This document shows, piece by piece, positions 16,391 to 26,428 of a DNA stretch of 47,139 bases. Position numbers and translations under genes: made by a program. The first letter of the stretch is position 1. Each line of letters begins with the position of its first letter. The stretch covers positions 1 through 47,139 of the forward strand of contig MAAU01000085.1 of the NCBI GenBank assembly GCA_002162825.1, read 5' to 3'. This DNA is from Gammaproteobacteria bacterium 54_18_T64 (GTDB taxonomy: Bacteria; Pseudomonadota; Gammaproteobacteria; Pseudomonadales; Porticoccaceae). A model generated the notes under the pieces. That model searched no databases, was not told where the DNA came from, and was given only the letters and a program-made list of their open reading frames with translations.

Positions 16391-17611
16391 ATGGCAACGG
16401 TAAGCCCCACAGCGCAAATCTATGTTTATAAGGGCAAGAGTAAAGATGGCCGCCAAATAAAAGGGGAGATGCGGGGTAGCAACCCCAGCCTAGTCAAGGC
16501 CCAGTTACGCCAACAGGGAATTATTGCAAAATCGGTTCGTAAAAAGCCCAAGGATCTGTTTGGTAGCGGCAAGCCAATCAAGCCGGGGGATATCGCCACT
16601 TTTAGCCGACAAATGGCCACCATGATGAAGGCCGGAGTGCCCCTGGTACAAAGTTTTGAAATCGTCTCGGACGGTGCTGAAAACCCCAATATGAAAAAGT
16701 TGATAGACGACCTCCATGCCGATGTCGCCGCCGGCAATAGTTTTGCGTTCGCCCTGCGCAAGTTTCCACAGCACTTCGACAACCTATTTTGCAGCCTGAT
16801 CGAGGCCGGGGAAAATTCTGGCTCTCTAGATACATTACTTGACAGAGTGGCAACCTACAAAGAAAAAAGTGAACAGCTCAAACGAAAAATAAAAAAGGCC
16901 ATGACCTATCCTATCGCGGTCATTATTGTCGCGATTATCGTTACAGCCATTCTATTAATTAAAGTAGTCCCTGTGTTTGCGGACGTCTTTACCGGCTTTG
17001 GTGCAGACCTGCCTGCCTTTACTCTTTTTGTAGTCGGCCTTTCTGATTTCGCTCAAAAATGGTGGTTTGTCATTCTCGCCACATTAATTGCTATTGGCTA
17101 CGCCTTTAAAACAGCAAGGCTTCGCTCGCCAAAGTTCTCCGATGCCGTCGATAAAGCCATGCTCAAGCTCCCCGCAGTGGGGCCAATTCTTAACAACGCC
17201 GTTATCGCCCGCTATGCACGCACCTTAGCTACCACCTTTGCCGCAGGCGTACCTTTAGTTGAAGCACTTGGGTCCGTTGCTGGCGCATCAGGTAATGCGG
17301 TATACCGCGATGCCATTTTACAAGTACAGGCCGATGTCACCACTGGATTGACAATACACACGGCCCTGAAGGCTACCGACTTATTTCCCGTCATGCTCTT
17401 ACAGCTGACATCCATTGGCGAAGAGTCTGGGTCACTGGACGAGATGATGGAAAAGGCTGCCGATCACTACGAGGAGGCCGTGGATAATGCCGTCGACAAC
17501 CTCACCGCCCTGCTCGAACCAATGATTATGGCGGTACTTGGCGTCTTAGTTGGCGGCCTACTAATCGCTATGTATCTGCCCATCTTCCAGCTAGGTAATG
17601 TGGTCGGCTAG
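16391..17611 (+). CDS. pilC: Type IV pilus inner-membrane platform protein PilC
   Basis: PilC is the polytopic inner-membrane protein on which PilB acts during pilin polymerisation. The 406-residue length is normal. Two T2SSF domains are visible. The first has FSRQMATMMKAGVPLVQSFE, near residues 70-90, and LFCSLIEAGENSGSLDTLLD. The second has ARTLATTFAAGVPLVEALGS and LTSIGEESGSLDEMMEKAA. Three strongly hydrophobic segments follow the usual topology (about 175-200, 220-240 and 375-400). The ATG is 3 bp after pilB. The pilD start is 61 bp beyond the stop. Confidence 0.96.
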   Translation: MATVSPTAQIYVYKGKSKDGRQIKGEMRGSNPSLVKAQLRQQGIIAKSVRKKPKDLFGSGKPIKPGDIATFSRQMATMMKAGVPLVQSFEIVSDGAENPNMKKLIDDLHADVAAGNSFAFALRKFPQHFDNLFCSLIEAGENSGSLDTLLDRVATYKEKSEQLKRKIKKAMTYPIAVIIVAIIVTAILLIKVVPVFADVFTGFGADLPAFTLFVVGLSDFAQKWWFVILATLIAIGYAFKTARLRSPKFSDAVDKAMLKLPAVGPILNNAVIARYARTLATTFAAGVPLVEALGSVAGASGNAVYRDAILQVQADVTTGLTIHTALKATDLFPVMLLQLTSIGEESGSLDEMMEKAADHYEEAVDNAVDNLTALLEPMIMAVLGVLVGGLLIAMYLPIFQLGNVVG

Positions 17612-17672
17612 TCAACGACTTTGCTCTGCCCTATCGGCCCACCAATCAATAAAAGAGAAAACCAGCTTCAAC

Positions 17673-18533
17673 ATGATCCAAACTATTAGTATCTACCCCC
17701 TAGAATTAATCCTCCCCCTCAGTTTGATTCTCGGCCTGGTAGTCGGCAGTTTTTTAAATGTGGTGATTTACCGCCTGCCCTTACAACTGAAAAATAGCTG
17801 GCGACACGACGCGATGGACTTTCTCGGTCAAGAGCCCCCCGCAGAGAGTAAAAAATTTAGTCTGGTTTACCCCCCCTCACGCTGCCCGAGTTGTGAGACT
17901 CTTATCAAGCCCTGGCACAACATTCCCATTATTGGCTACCTCTTGCTGAAAGGGCGCTGTAAAAGCTGCGCCGAACCCATATCGCTGCAATACCCCGCCG
18001 TTGAGTTAATTTGCGGCCTGTTAACGCTTGCCGTGGTTTATCACTTCGGCTTTACGGCTCAAGCTGCCTTGGCGGTACTCTTTACCTGGGTGTTAGTCGC
18101 CTTGACGGGTATTGATGTTAACCATCAATTACTGCCCGACAGCCTTACCCTGCCGCTGCTATGGTTGGGCTTGCTGGTCAATATATCGGGCACTTTTGTA
18201 CCATTAGCAGATGCCGTCGCCGGTGCCGCTGCTGGCTACTTAATACTGTGGAGCGTGTACTGGGCTTTTAAGCTCATTACCGGCAAGGAGGGCATGGGTC
18301 ACGGTGACTTCAAACTCCTCGCTGCGCTGGGAGCCTGGCTAGGTTGGCAACAACTGCCGATGATTATTTTGCTGTCCTCCGCGGTGGGTGCTTTAATCGG
18401 CACCATCGGTATTTTGCTCTACGGGCGAGAACGGCAGGCGCAAATTGCCTTCGGCCCTTACCTCGCAATCGCGGGCTGGATTGCCCTGGTAGCCGGTGAA
18501 GAAATTACCGAGGGCTACCTACAGTTCCTCTAG
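17673..18533 (+). CDS. pilD: Prepilin peptidase / N-methyltransferase PilD
   Basis: PilD cleaves the leader of prepilins and type II pseudopilins and methylates the new N-terminal Phe; it is an inner-membrane aspartic protease. The start is ATG 17673 (286 residues), because an in-frame extension to 17598 overlaps pilC and is not homologous. Visible are the first helix with GSFLNVVIYRLP, the tetracysteine cytoplasmic loop CPSC...CKSC, and the two catalytic aspartates in TGIDVNHQLLPD and GMGHGDFKLLAALGAW. Both belong to type IV prepilin peptidase signatures. It should process the pilin encoded at 13857-14279. Confidence 0.96.
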   Translation: MIQTISIYPLELILPLSLILGLVVGSFLNVVIYRLPLQLKNSWRHDAMDFLGQEPPAESKKFSLVYPPSRCPSCETLIKPWHNIPIIGYLLLKGRCKSCAEPISLQYPAVELICGLLTLAVVYHFGFTAQAALAVLFTWVLVALTGIDVNHQLLPDSLTLPLLWLGLLVNISGTFVPLADAVAGAAAGYLILWSVYWAFKLITGKEGMGHGDFKLLAALGAWLGWQQLPMIILLSSAVGALIGTIGILLYGRERQAQIAFGPYLAIAGWIALVAGEEITEGYLQFL

Positions 18534-18558
18534 GCACTCACTTTCCTCAGAACAAACT

Positions 18559-18580
18559 ATAGCCCTGAAAACCGGGCTAT
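18559..18580 (+). other. Hairpin between pilD and coaE
   Basis: ATAGCCC-TGAAAACC-GGGCTAT has a perfect 7-bp stem. No T run follows, so it is at most a weak terminator. TATAAT at 18600-18605 just downstream may give coaE-yacG their own promoter, though the -35 region is poor. Confidence 0.4.
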
Positions 18581-18638
18581 GAATCCAAGCCCCGTCCTCT
18601 ATAATCTACAGCAAATCTTTTACAGTGAATTTCAGGCT

Positions 18639-19256
18639 ATGTTTGTACTCGGACTCACCGGTGGTATCGGCAGTGGAAAAAGCGCTGTCGCGGACTGCTT
18701 CAAGACCTACGGTATTAAGGTGGTCGATGCCGATATTGCCGCCCGCAAAGTGGTCGAACCCGGCATGCCGGCACTGCAGGCTATTGCCGAGCACTTTGGC
18801 GACACAGTGCTACAGGCCGATGGCACCATGGATAGAGCCGCTCTGCGTAATATTGTCTTTAACGATGAGCAACAACGACACTGGCTCGAGCGGCTACTGC
18901 ACCCGGCCATTGGCGAGTGGATAGCGACCGAGCTGGCCTCTGCCACCAGTGCCTACGCCATTTTGGAATCACCTCTACTGCTCGAAACCGAACAACGTAA
19001 GTCAACCCAGCGCGCTCTGGTGGTCGATGTCAGCAAAGAATTACAGATTGAGCGCGCGACAGCCCGGGACGACAACACCCGTGAACAAATCGAGGCCATT
19101 ATTGCCGCCCAGCTACCCCGCGAGGATCGACTAGCCCGTGCCGATGACGTGATCGACAATAGCGGCACATTGGTAGAGCTAAAGGGTGCCGTCGCAACAC
19201 TCCACCAACAATACCTTGAAATCGCCGCGAGTCTTGGCAAACAGGGCTCGGTGTAA
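18639..19256 (+). CDS. coaE: Dephospho-CoA kinase
   Basis: CoaE performs the last step of coenzyme A synthesis, phosphorylating the 3'-hydroxyl of dephospho-CoA. The start at ATG 18639 gives 205 residues, matching the E. coli length; an upstream in-frame ATG at 18579 adds a non-homologous tail. Walker A is GGIGSGKS close to the N-terminus, then VVDADIAARKVVEPG, LLHPAIGEW and LLLETEQRKS. It ends one base before the yacG start. The order pilD-coaE-yacG is standard for gammaproteobacteria. Confidence 0.96.
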   Translation: MFVLGLTGGIGSGKSAVADCFKTYGIKVVDADIAARKVVEPGMPALQAIAEHFGDTVLQADGTMDRAALRNIVFNDEQQRHWLERLLHPAIGEWIATELASATSAYAILESPLLLETEQRKSTQRALVVDVSKELQIERATARDDNTREQIEAIIAAQLPREDRLARADDVIDNSGTLVELKGAVATLHQQYLEIAASLGKQGSV

Positions 19257-19257
19257 A

Positions 19258-19473
19258 ATGCCTGATCAAGTAGCTAATACAAAACCCGCTAGTAATATCG
19301 TTTTACAGTGCCCTCAGTGTAAAAAACCGGTGCACTGGAATGAGCGCTATCCGCACCGACCCTTTTGCTCAAAACGCTGTCAGCAACTGGATTTTGGCGA
19401 GTGGGCGACTGAGAAAAACACCATTGCCGGTGCGGTGCTGATGTCTGATGACGACGAATGGCAGGGCGATTGA
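19258..19473 (+). CDS. yacG: DNA gyrase inhibitor / zinc-binding protein YacG
   Basis: YacG is a small Zn protein that in E. coli binds GyrB and inhibits gyrase. The 71-residue product carries the four zinc-ligand cysteines CPQC...CSKRC, followed by QQLDFGEWATE, the family signature. The start is the ATG one base after the coaE stop; the frame extends further upstream inside coaE without homology. It is the last gene of the pil-coaE run and converges on mutT. Confidence 0.93.
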   Translation: MPDQVANTKPASNIVLQCPQCKKPVHWNERYPHRPFCSKRCQQLDFGEWATEKNTIAGAVLMSDDDEWQGD

Positions 19474-19479
19474 AGCCAA

Positions 19480-19626
19480 GGAGCCCCTGAACAAGCCATG
19501 AACTCGTATTTAGCGGCTAGAAAATCCAGCTTCTTCGTTGTAAAGCTTCGCCTAAAGCGCCTACAGTTGGTGAATCTAAAGATTTTATCTCGCCATCTAC
19601 TTCGTCCAGGCTTAATCAGAGGCTCC
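19480..19626. mobile_element. MITE-like element (147 bp, imperfect terminal inverted repeats)
   Basis: The left end GGAGCCCCTGAACAAGCC (19480-19497) and the reverse complement of the right end, GGAGCCTCTGATTAAGCC (19609-19626), match at 15 of 18 positions. The element is flanked by CAA on both sides (19477-19479 and 19627-19629), a possible 3-bp target duplication. It has no coding capacity. Terminal GAACAAG and the internal style (TTAGCGGCTAGAAAAT, CTTCTTCGT) recall the small non-autonomous IS5-type elements common in gammaproteobacteria; that resemblance is from memory. It sits six bases after yacG, between convergent genes. Confidence 0.65.
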
Positions 19627-19668
19627 CAAACGATTAGCGTCTATTAAGTACTCGCTTTTGTAGGGGCC

Positions 19669-20079
19669 TTACTTTAAACCCGCAACGAGCTTTTCCAGTA
19701 CCGCATAATTGGCAGCGGGGAATTGATGGTGAGTCAAGGCGCTGATATCAACCCAGGCAATACGCTGCCCCTCATTGCCCTTAGGTTGGCCTGAAAAGCT
19801 GTGGACGGCCCAGACATCGAGTACGATCAATTTGTCTTTATAGTCGTGCTCGGTGAGTAAAAAGGGCGTACAACTATCCACCTCTATCGCCAGCTCTTCC
19901 TGTAATTCCCTTTTTAGCGCCTGCTCGGGGTTTTCAGCACAATCCACCTTGCCACCGGGAAACTCCCAGAGTCCACCCTGGTGTAAGTGCTTGGGGCGCT
20001 TAGCAATTAACACCTGCTTACCGGTACTGTCATAAATGACACCGGCAACCACATGGATGCGCTCAGTAATTTCACTCAT
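19669..20079 (-). CDS. mutT: 8-oxo-dGTP diphosphatase (Nudix hydrolase MutT)
   Basis: MutT removes oxidised guanine nucleotides from the pool by hydrolysis to monophosphates. The 136-residue protein carries a full Nudix box: GGKVDCAENPEQALKREL followed by QEELAIEV, which fits G-x5-E-x7-R-E-U-x-E-E-x-G-U apart from Ala in place of the last Gly. It starts VAGVIYDSTGKQVLIAKRP, typical of MutT. It follows argJ by 9 bp, so it is the last gene of the secA-argJ-mutT run. Confidence 0.92.
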   Translation of the reverse strand: MSEITERIHVVAGVIYDSTGKQVLIAKRPKHLHQGGLWEFPGGKVDCAENPEQALKRELQEELAIEVDSCTPFLLTEHDYKDKLIVLDVWAVHSFSGQPKGNEGQRIAWVDISALTHHQFPAANYAVLEKLVAGLK

Positions 20080-20088
20080 GGCAGTAAC

Positions 20089-21315
20089 TTAAGTACGGTA
20101 TTCGGCATTAATGCGGATGTAATCGTAGGACAGGTCGGTGGTCCACACCGTTTCAACGATATCGCCACGCGCCAGTTCGATACGAATCGTCAGTTCTTCT
20201 TGATCCATTACCTGCTGGCCGGCCTGTTCGGTATAGCTCAGCGCTCGCCCGCCACCCTCGGCGATCAGCACATCATCCAGCCAAACCTTTATTTTTTCGA
20301 CATCGAGGCCATCAACACCAGCACGGCCGATGGCCGCAAGAATACGTCCCCAGTTGGGGTCACTGGCAAAAAGAGCCGTTTTCACCAATGGCGAGTCGGC
20401 GACGGTATAGGCCACCTGCAGGCACTCCGCAACGCTGGCACCACCGGCCACCTCCACGCTGACAAATTTGGTCGCGCCTTCACCATCGCGGACGATGGCC
20501 TGGGCGAGTTCGATACACACCTGTTCTATGGCCTCAACAAAACGGGCTCCATCCTTGCTATGAATCGGTTCTACATCCACCTGTCCCGTCGCTACGAGCA
20601 CCAGGGAATCATTAGTCGAGGTATCACCGTCGACAGTAATGCGGTTAAAAGATTTATTGACCGCACCATTAAGAATCTGCTGTAGATCCTGAGGTGCACA
20701 GACGGCATCGGTCGCCACATAGGCCAGCATGGTCGCCATATCGGGGCGGATCATACCCGCGCCCTTGGCGATGCCGGTAACGGTGACCGTCTCACCATCG
20801 ATTTCAATCTGGCGACTGGCGCCTTTGGCGCGCGTATCAGTGGTGAGTATGCCCTCTGCCGCGGCGGCCCAGGCATTTTCATCCAGGGTAGAAAAAGTCG
20901 TGGGCAGTGCTGCCAAAATAGGCTCAATTGGCAAGGGCTCACCAATAACCCCGGTCGAAAAAGGCAATACTTGCTCAACATCCACTGCGGCGATAGCCGC
21001 CAGTGAAGCACAGGTTTGCAGAGCATCCTTCAAGCCCTGCTCGCCGGTACCGGCATTGGCATTGCCGGTATTGGTCAATAAATAACGTACACCCTTACCA
21101 CTCTGACTAGAATCCGCGCCATGCTTTTTTGCCAATTGTACCGGGGCAGCACAAAAGGCGTTGCGGGTAAAAACCGTCGCGATTTCAGCGCCCTCAGCCA
21201 GAGCCATGATGACCAGATCCCGGCGCCCAGGAACTTTAATCCCGGCACAGCCGGTGGCCAGCTGAAAGCCTTGTACCGGAAACATTTTTGGCAACTCGCC
21301 AGACCCTACCGCCAT
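20089..21315 (-). CDS. argJ: Glutamate N-acetyltransferase / ornithine acetyltransferase
   Basis: ArgJ recycles the acetyl group from N-acetylornithine to glutamate in arginine synthesis, and bifunctional forms also use acetyl-CoA. The 408-residue precursor cleaves itself before a threonine nucleophile; the site is visible in KGAGMIRPDMA|TMLAYVATD. Other family blocks are NTGNANAGTGEQG, FSTGVIGEPLP, VDGDTSTNDSLVL and DPNWGRILAAIGRAG. The ATG at 21315 follows AAAGGTGG. It sits 41 bp after secA, as in Pseudomonas. Confidence 0.96.
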   Translation of the reverse strand: MAVGSGELPKMFPVQGFQLATGCAGIKVPGRRDLVIMALAEGAEIATVFTRNAFCAAPVQLAKKHGADSSQSGKGVRYLLTNTGNANAGTGEQGLKDALQTCASLAAIAAVDVEQVLPFSTGVIGEPLPIEPILAALPTTFSTLDENAWAAAAEGILTTDTRAKGASRQIEIDGETVTVTGIAKGAGMIRPDMATMLAYVATDAVCAPQDLQQILNGAVNKSFNRITVDGDTSTNDSLVLVATGQVDVEPIHSKDGARFVEAIEQVCIELAQAIVRDGEGATKFVSVEVAGGASVAECLQVAYTVADSPLVKTALFASDPNWGRILAAIGRAGVDGLDVEKIKVWLDDVLIAEGGGRALSYTEQAGQQVMDQEELTIRIELARGDIVETVWTTDLSYDYIRINAEYRT

Positions 21316-21356
21316 CGTTCAACCACCTTTAGATTTTTAGTATTGAGCAAACTGGC

Positions 21357-24164
21357 TCAATTCAACTTACCGTGACACTGCTTGAATTTTTTACCCGAGC
21401 CACAGGGACAAGGGGCATTCCTACCGACTTTTTCACCACTGCGTACAAAGGGCTGTTCCGGCAAGGCATCAAACTCTGCCATGGGTTCTTCTTCCGCCAG
21501 AGCAGATTGGCTCTGCTCATGGTTGAATTCCATCTGCTGCTGATTGAAGGCCTCCTGGCGCTGGCGCTCCAGCTCGGCGGCTTCATCTTCGCGACGAATT
21601 TCGACACGGCTGAGAAAACGCACGGTTTCAAGCTTGATATTTTCTAGCATCTCCTGAAACAACTCAAAAGACTCGCGCTTATATTCCTGCTTTGGGTTCT
21701 TCTGAGCATAGGCCCGCAAACCAATGCCCTGGCGCAAGTAGTCAATATTCGCCAGGTGCTCCTTCCAGAGGTTGTCGAGTACCTGCAGCATGACCTGCCG
21801 TTCAACCGTGTGAATATCTTCACCGATACGCTCACAACGCTGTTGATAGGATGCATCTGTGGCGGCAATAATCTTGCCCTTCAAGCCCTCCTCATTGAGG
21901 CGCTTATCTTCATCCAGCCATTCTTGCAACGGTAGTTGGATATTGAATTCGCTGAACAGGTCCTGCTCCAGGCCCTCAATATTCCATTGTTCGGGCAGGC
22001 TTTGCGCGGGAATGGAATTTTCCACCACCTGGCTCACCACGTCGTGCTGCACCGCAGCGATAATTTCGTTAATGCTTTCAGAGGCCAGAAGATCATTGCG
22101 CTGCTCATAGATGACCTGGCGTTGATCGTTGGCAACATCATCGTATTCCAATAGCTGTTTACGCATATCGAAGTTATGGCCCTCGACCTTGCGCTGAGCT
22201 CGCTCAATAGCACTGGTCACCATGCGATGCTCGATGGCCTCACCCTGCTCCATGCCGATGGCGCGCATCATATTCTTCACCCGCTCAGAGGCGAACAGGC
22301 GCATCAAGCTGTCTTCAAGGGACAAATAAAAGCGCGATACCCCAGGGTCACCCTGACGCCCGGCACGACCGCGCAACTGGTTATCGATGCGCCGCGACTC
22401 GTGGCGCTCGGTAGAGAGAATGTGCAAGCCCCCCGCCTCGATCACCTGGTCGTGGCGCTTCTGCCATTCCGCCCTGGTCGTTGCTATCAGCTCATCACTG
22501 GGGTCTTGCAAAGCGGCGAGCTCGACCTCCAAATTGCCGCCGAGCACAATATCCGTACCTCGCCCCGCCATATTGGTGGCGATGGTCACCCTGGCGGGCA
22601 GACCGGCCTGGGCAACGATTTGGGCTTCCTTTTCGTGAAACTTGGCGTTCAATACCTGGTGGTCAATTTTTTCTTTATTGAGCAAGGTCGACAACAATTC
22701 GGAGGTTTCAATCGACGCCGTACCCACCAATACCGGAGCACCCTTGTCGATACAGTCACGCACATCCCCCACCACGGCATTGAACTTTTCACCCTGGGTG
22801 AGGAAAATCAGATCGTTCAAATCGTCCCGAGCCACCGGCATATTGGTGGGGATCACCACCACGGGCAGACCATAAATTTGATGGAACTCAAAGGCCTCGG
22901 TATCGGCCGTGCCGGTCATTCCCGCCAGCTTGCCGAAGAGGCGGAAGTAATTCTGAAAGGTGGTTGAAGCGAGGGTCTGACTCTCACTTTGAATCGTCAC
23001 CCCCTCCTTCGCCTCAATGGCCTGGTGCAGGCCCTCGGACAAACGCCGGCCCGGCATGGTGCGCCCGGTGTGCTCGTCGATCAACACGACTTCGCCCTGT
23101 TGTACGATGTATTCAACATCCTTGTGGAACATATGCTGGGCGCGCAGGGCTCCGTGGACGTGGTGTAACAAACCCAGATTAACGGCCTGGTAAAGGCTTG
23201 AACCCTCTTCCAGTAAGCCTTCGCTGAGTAGTAGATCCTCTACTTTCTCATGACCTATTTCGGTGAGTTCGACCTGGCGCACCTTCTCATCGACGCTAAA
23301 ATCGCCTTCGGGCTCAAACTCCTCTTCATCACTGGTATCTGAAGCGCCCTCTTCACCGCTGTCGATATTATCGGGCTGTAGAGTTAAGCCTTGTACCAGC
23401 TTATTCACTTTTTTATAGAGCTCGGAACTATCCTGGGCCTGCCCGGAAATAATCAGCGGTGTGCGTGCCTCATCGATAAGAATAGAGTCGACCTCATCGA
23501 CAATGGCATAGGCCAGACCACGTTGAGATTTCTGCTCCACACGCAGCACCATATTGTCGCGCAGGTAGTCAAAGCCAAACTCGTTGTTGGTGCCGTAGGT
23601 GATATCCGCTGCGTAGGCTTCCTGTCGGCTAACTCCTTTTTCACCCTCGCCCTCGAGAAGAAAGGAGCTCTCAGATCCCACCGCGTGGGATTGTACGATG
23701 CCGACAGTCATACCCAGGGTCAGATAAACAGGGCTCATCCAGCTAGCATCGCGCCGTGCCAGATAATCGTTGACGGTGACGAGATAGACACCTTCTCCGG
23801 TCAGAGCATTGAGATAGGCGGGCAGGGTCGCCACCAAAGTCTTGCCCTCGCCGGTGCGCATTTCGGCAATTTTGCCCTCATGCAAGACCATGCCACCGAT
23901 CATTTGCGTGTCGAAGTGGCGCATACCGAGGCTGCGATCTGCCGCCTCACGCACCGCAGAAAAGGCCTCTGGCAGCAATTGATCCAGGCTTTCCCCCGCG
24001 CCAAGACGTTCCTTAAACTCCGCGGTTTTATTGCGCAATTGCTCATCACTGAGTTCTTTAAAAGCGTTCTCGTGCTGATTAATTTTTTCTACAATTTTAC
24101 GTAAGCTCTTCAGCTCTCGGTCATTTTTAGTACCGAATACTTTCTTGAATAATTTACCAACCAT
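21357..24164 (-). CDS. secA: Preprotein translocase ATPase SecA
   Basis: SecA is the peripheral motor that pushes unfolded preproteins through SecYEG. From ATG 24164 the protein has 935 residues; a TTG four codons earlier is possible but homologues start M(V/L)GKL(F/V)KK. Walker A MRTGEGKT is at 102-109, then [19 protein letters not shown], the preprotein cross-linking domain, [24 protein letters not shown] and the [11 protein letters not shown] helicase motif. The C-terminal zinc finger [14 protein letters not shown] binds SecB and phospholipids. An acidic stretch around residues 265-290 lies where other gammaproteobacterial SecAs are also variable. There is no secM-type gene upstream. Confidence 0.98.
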   Translation of the reverse strand: MVGKLFKKVFGTKNDRELKSLRKIVEKINQHENAFKELSDEQLRNKTAEFKERLGAGESLDQLLPEAFSAVREAADRSLGMRHFDTQMIGGMVLHEGKIAEMRTGEGKTLVATLPAYLNALTGEGVYLVTVNDYLARRDASWMSPVYLTLGMTVGIVQSHAVGSESSFLLEGEGEKGVSRQEAYAADITYGTNNEFGFDYLRDNMVLRVEQKSQRGLAYAIVDEVDSILIDEARTPLIISGQAQDSSELYKKVNKLVQGLTLQPDNIDSGEEGASDTSDEEEFEPEGDFSVDEKVRQVELTEIGHEKVEDLLLSEGLLEEGSSLYQAVNLGLLHHVHGALRAQHMFHKDVEYIVQQGEVVLIDEHTGRTMPGRRLSEGLHQAIEAKEGVTIQSESQTLASTTFQNYFRLFGKLAGMTGTADTEAFEFHQIYGLPVVVIPTNMPVARDDLNDLIFLTQGEKFNAVVGDVRDCIDKGAPVLVGTASIETSELLSTLLNKEKIDHQVLNAKFHEKEAQIVAQAGLPARVTIATNMAGRGTDIVLGGNLEVELAALQDPSDELIATTRAEWQKRHDQVIEAGGLHILSTERHESRRIDNQLRGRAGRQGDPGVSRFYLSLEDSLMRLFASERVKNMMRAIGMEQGEAIEHRMVTSAIERAQRKVEGHNFDMRKQLLEYDDVANDQRQVIYEQRNDLLASESINEIIAAVQHDVVSQVVENSIPAQSLPEQWNIEGLEQDLFSEFNIQLPLQEWLDEDKRLNEEGLKGKIIAATDASYQQRCERIGEDIHTVERQVMLQVLDNLWKEHLANIDYLRQGIGLRAYAQKNPKQEYKRESFELFQEMLENIKLETVRFLSRVEIRREDEAAELERQRQEAFNQQQMEFNHEQSQSALAEEEPMAEFDALPEQPFVRSGEKVGRNAPCPCGSGKKFKQCHGKLN

Positions 24165-24211
24165 GGCAATCGTCAAACCCTGTAATTGACTAACACTGAA
24201 AACCAGATACC

Positions 24212-24232
24212 GCGCCTATCTTATAGAGGCGC
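24212..24232 (-). other. Hairpin in the leader of secA
   Basis: GCGCCT (24212-24217) and AGGCGC (24227-24232) form a 6-bp GC-rich stem with AT-rich inner bases. It lies between the M23 peptidase stop and the secA start, without a T run. In E. coli the secA leader is controlled by secM stalling; no such peptide is visible here, so any role is speculative. Confidence 0.3.
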
Positions 24233-24271
24233 AGCAGCGAAAACGAGGAACTGCAGAAAAAAGAAGGGGGC

Positions 24272-25270
24272 TTAACGGACGGTGCGGCGGATATAGCTTG
24301 CGGGGTCGACATTGCGACCATTTTTATAGACTTCAAAGTGAACATGGGGGCCGGTGGAGCGCCCGGTGCTACCCATTTTGGCGATGACCTGACCTTTTTT
24401 CACCAGGTCACCGACCTTGATCAGATTGCTTTTATTATGGCCATAGCGGGTGACATAGCCTTCACCGTGATCAATCTCAACGAGGCGACCATAGCCCTTA
24501 TAGGGCTCGGAGCGGGTGACAATACCGGAGGCAACGGCAAGCACATCCGAGCCTTCTTTGCCGGCAAAATCGACTCCCAGGTGCCAGGCCTTGCGGCCAT
24601 TAAAGGGGTCCGTTCTCCTGCCGTAGCGCGAGGACATCCAGCCCTTGGCAATGGGTCTACCGGAAATTGTATTCTCGCGTTTGAGATCACGGTCTACAAT
24701 CATTACGCGTAATAAGTCGAGCTGCTGTTCGCGATTATCCATGCGCGCTTCAAGCTCGGCAAACAGATCCTGTAAATCGAGGGAGATGACCTTGCTCACC
24801 TCGGGTTCCGCCATACGCAGACCAGCAGTCTCAGTGACGATACTATCCACACCGGCCGGAACCTTGCCTGCGCCAACATCCCTCTCCAAGGGGCCACCGA
24901 TGGCCGGTGTATGGCTAAAGTTAAACTCACCCTTATCGAGACCGGCAATATCGGTAATGCGCTCTCCGAGAGCATCCATGCGCACCATGCGCGCCTGGAT
25001 TTCAGCTAGCTTTTGCGAGTAGGCGGCAATTTTTTTGTCGGCATTGACAACGCCGAGCTGAAGCTCTTCGTGCTGTAAATCTAACTCAACCTGTACCGCA
25101 GCCAGTGCTGCCCTCAGCGAGGCATCACCGCGATCACTTTTAACGCCAATCACCAGACCGGCGCCCAGGGGCACACCGAGCACACACAGGGAGAGGGCCA
25201 CTTTGGCCCAGGCATTCAGCGTCAGGGTGAGGGATTTACCCTGGCGGGAACTGAGAAAAATAATTTTCAT
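24272..25270 (-). CDS. M23-family (LytM) peptidoglycan endopeptidase
   Basis: This is an envelope metallopeptidase or divisome regulator with one N-terminal transmembrane anchor (about residues 22-46, ALSLCVLGVPLGAGLVIG). A coiled-coil stretch follows (roughly 55-105) and then a C-terminal LytM domain. The zinc ligands appear intact: HLGVDF (HxxxD) and GPHVHFEVY (HxH). The 332-residue protein lies between lpxC and secA, where Pseudomonas and relatives often have an M23 gene. It could cut peptide cross-links during septum splitting, or act like NlpD/EnvC as an amidase activator. The intact motif favours real catalysis. Confidence 0.9.
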   Translation of the reverse strand: MKIIFLSSRQGKSLTLTLNAWAKVALSLCVLGVPLGAGLVIGVKSDRGDASLRAALAAVQVELDLQHEELQLGVVNADKKIAAYSQKLAEIQARMVRMDALGERITDIAGLDKGEFNFSHTPAIGGPLERDVGAGKVPAGVDSIVTETAGLRMAEPEVSKVISLDLQDLFAELEARMDNREQQLDLLRVMIVDRDLKRENTISGRPIAKGWMSSRYGRRTDPFNGRKAWHLGVDFAGKEGSDVLAVASGIVTRSEPYKGYGRLVEIDHGEGYVTRYGHNKSNLIKVGDLVKKGQVIAKMGSTGRSTGPHVHFEVYKNGRNVDPASYIRRTVR

Positions 25271-25377
25271 ATGCGCACGTTACTACCAGTCTTTGATGAA
25301 CGGGCTAACACGGCCCCTATTCCATAGGAACGACAGTCTGCACTCTCCCCTTCCTGCGCCATCGGCATAAGAAATGT

Positions 25378-26295
25378 TTATACAGCGGCAACTGCGGGTT
25401 TGGAATAGGAGATCGGGGCGTCCTGCTCGTTCTGTTCGAAAGTTACCACTTCCCATGCGTCCTTTTGTGCGAGCAGTTCACGCAACAACATATTGTTCAG
25501 GGCGTGCCCCGACTTGAAGGCATTGAACTCACCAATCAAGCTATTGCCCAGCAAGTATAGATCACCAATGGCATCGAGAACCTTGTGTTTAACAAACTCA
25601 TCCTCGTAGCGCAGGCCGTCCTCATTCAGCACTTGATCGTCGTCCACGGCAATGGCGTTATCCATACTGGCACCGCGGGCCAGGCCCTGTGATCGCAAAT
25701 ATTCAAACTCGTGCATAAAACCAAAGGTGCGAGCCCGGCTGACTTCTTTAACAAAGGAAGTACTGGAAAAATCGACCGTGACTTCCTTATTGCGATCTTT
25801 AAACGCGGGGTGGTCAAAATGTATGGTAAAGGTGACTTTGAAACCATCAAAGGGCTTAAAAGAAGCTGTTTTATCATCCTGGCTAACTTCCACCAGTTTT
25901 TTGATGCGAATAAACTTCTTCGGCGCATCCTGTTCAATAATACCCGCCGACTGGATCAGAAAGACGAAGGGTCCGGCACTGCCATCCATAATGGGCACTT
26001 CGGGGGCGGTGACATCGATAATCGCATTATCGATGCCCAGGCCTGCCATTGCAGACAAAAGATGCTCCACCGTCGAGACCCGCACATCGCCATTCACCAG
26101 AGATGTCGATAGGGTGGTATCGCCGACATTCACCGCCTTGGCTTCAATTTCAACCACCGGGTCAAGATCGGTGCGACGAAACACAATACCACTATCAATG
26201 GCTGCCGGTTTTAAAGTCAGATAGACCTTCTCCCCGGTGTGCAAACCAACGCCGGTCGCACGAATGGTATTGTTTAAGGTACGCTGTCGTATCAC
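25378..26295 (-). CDS. lpxC: UDP-3-O-acyl-N-acetylglucosamine deacetylase
   Basis: LpxC is the zinc enzyme of the committed step of lipid A synthesis. The 305-residue product matches the family length. It begins [20 protein letters not shown] and carries the zinc ligands in [12 protein letters not shown] and [26 protein letters not shown] and [20 protein letters not shown] are further family blocks. It closes the dcw cluster after ftsZ, the usual place. A GC-rich hairpin (26372-26395) lies between the two genes. Its presence shows an LPS outer membrane. Confidence 0.97.
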   Translation of the reverse strand: MIRQRTLNNTIRATGVGLHTGEKVYLTLKPAAIDSGIVFRRTDLDPVVEIEAKAVNVGDTTLSTSLVNGDVRVSTVEHLLSAMAGLGIDNAIIDVTAPEVPIMDGSAGPFVFLIQSAGIIEQDAPKKFIRIKKLVEVSQDDKTASFKPFDGFKVTFTIHFDHPAFKDRNKEVTVDFSSTSFVKEVSRARTFGFMHEFEYLRSQGLARGASMDNAIAVDDDQVLNEDGLRYEDEFVKHKVLDAIGDLYLLGNSLIGEFNAFKSGHALNNMLLRELLAQKDAWEVVTFEQNEQDAPISYSKPAVAAV

Positions 26296-26371
26296 TGCTT
26301 AAGTCCCCCGGCCATAATCGCGGGATAGTAGCAAAACCACTGGCTTTGCTCTACCCATTTTGTCGGCCCCA

Positions 26372-26395
26372 ACCCCGCAGAGGGGTATGCGGGGT
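26372..26395 (-). other. Hairpin between ftsZ and lpxC
   Basis: ACCCCGC (26372-26378) and GCGGGGT (26389-26395) form a perfect 7-bp stem with a 10-nt loop. It is not followed by a T run on the minus strand. Partial termination or mRNA protection that adjusts lpxC relative to ftsZ is possible. Confidence 0.4.
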
Positions 26396-26428
26396 CAAAA
26401 CCGACACTCACTCTTGCGGCAATTAGCT

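Noticed and set aside
23213-23390. Acidic insertion in SecA as a novelty
   Set aside because: This place is variable and often acidic in gammaproteobacterial SecA proteins; all functional motifs are normal.
22176-24104. Plus-strand frames of 237-263 codons opposite secA
   Set aside because: They overlap SecA motifs on the minus strand and resemble no family.
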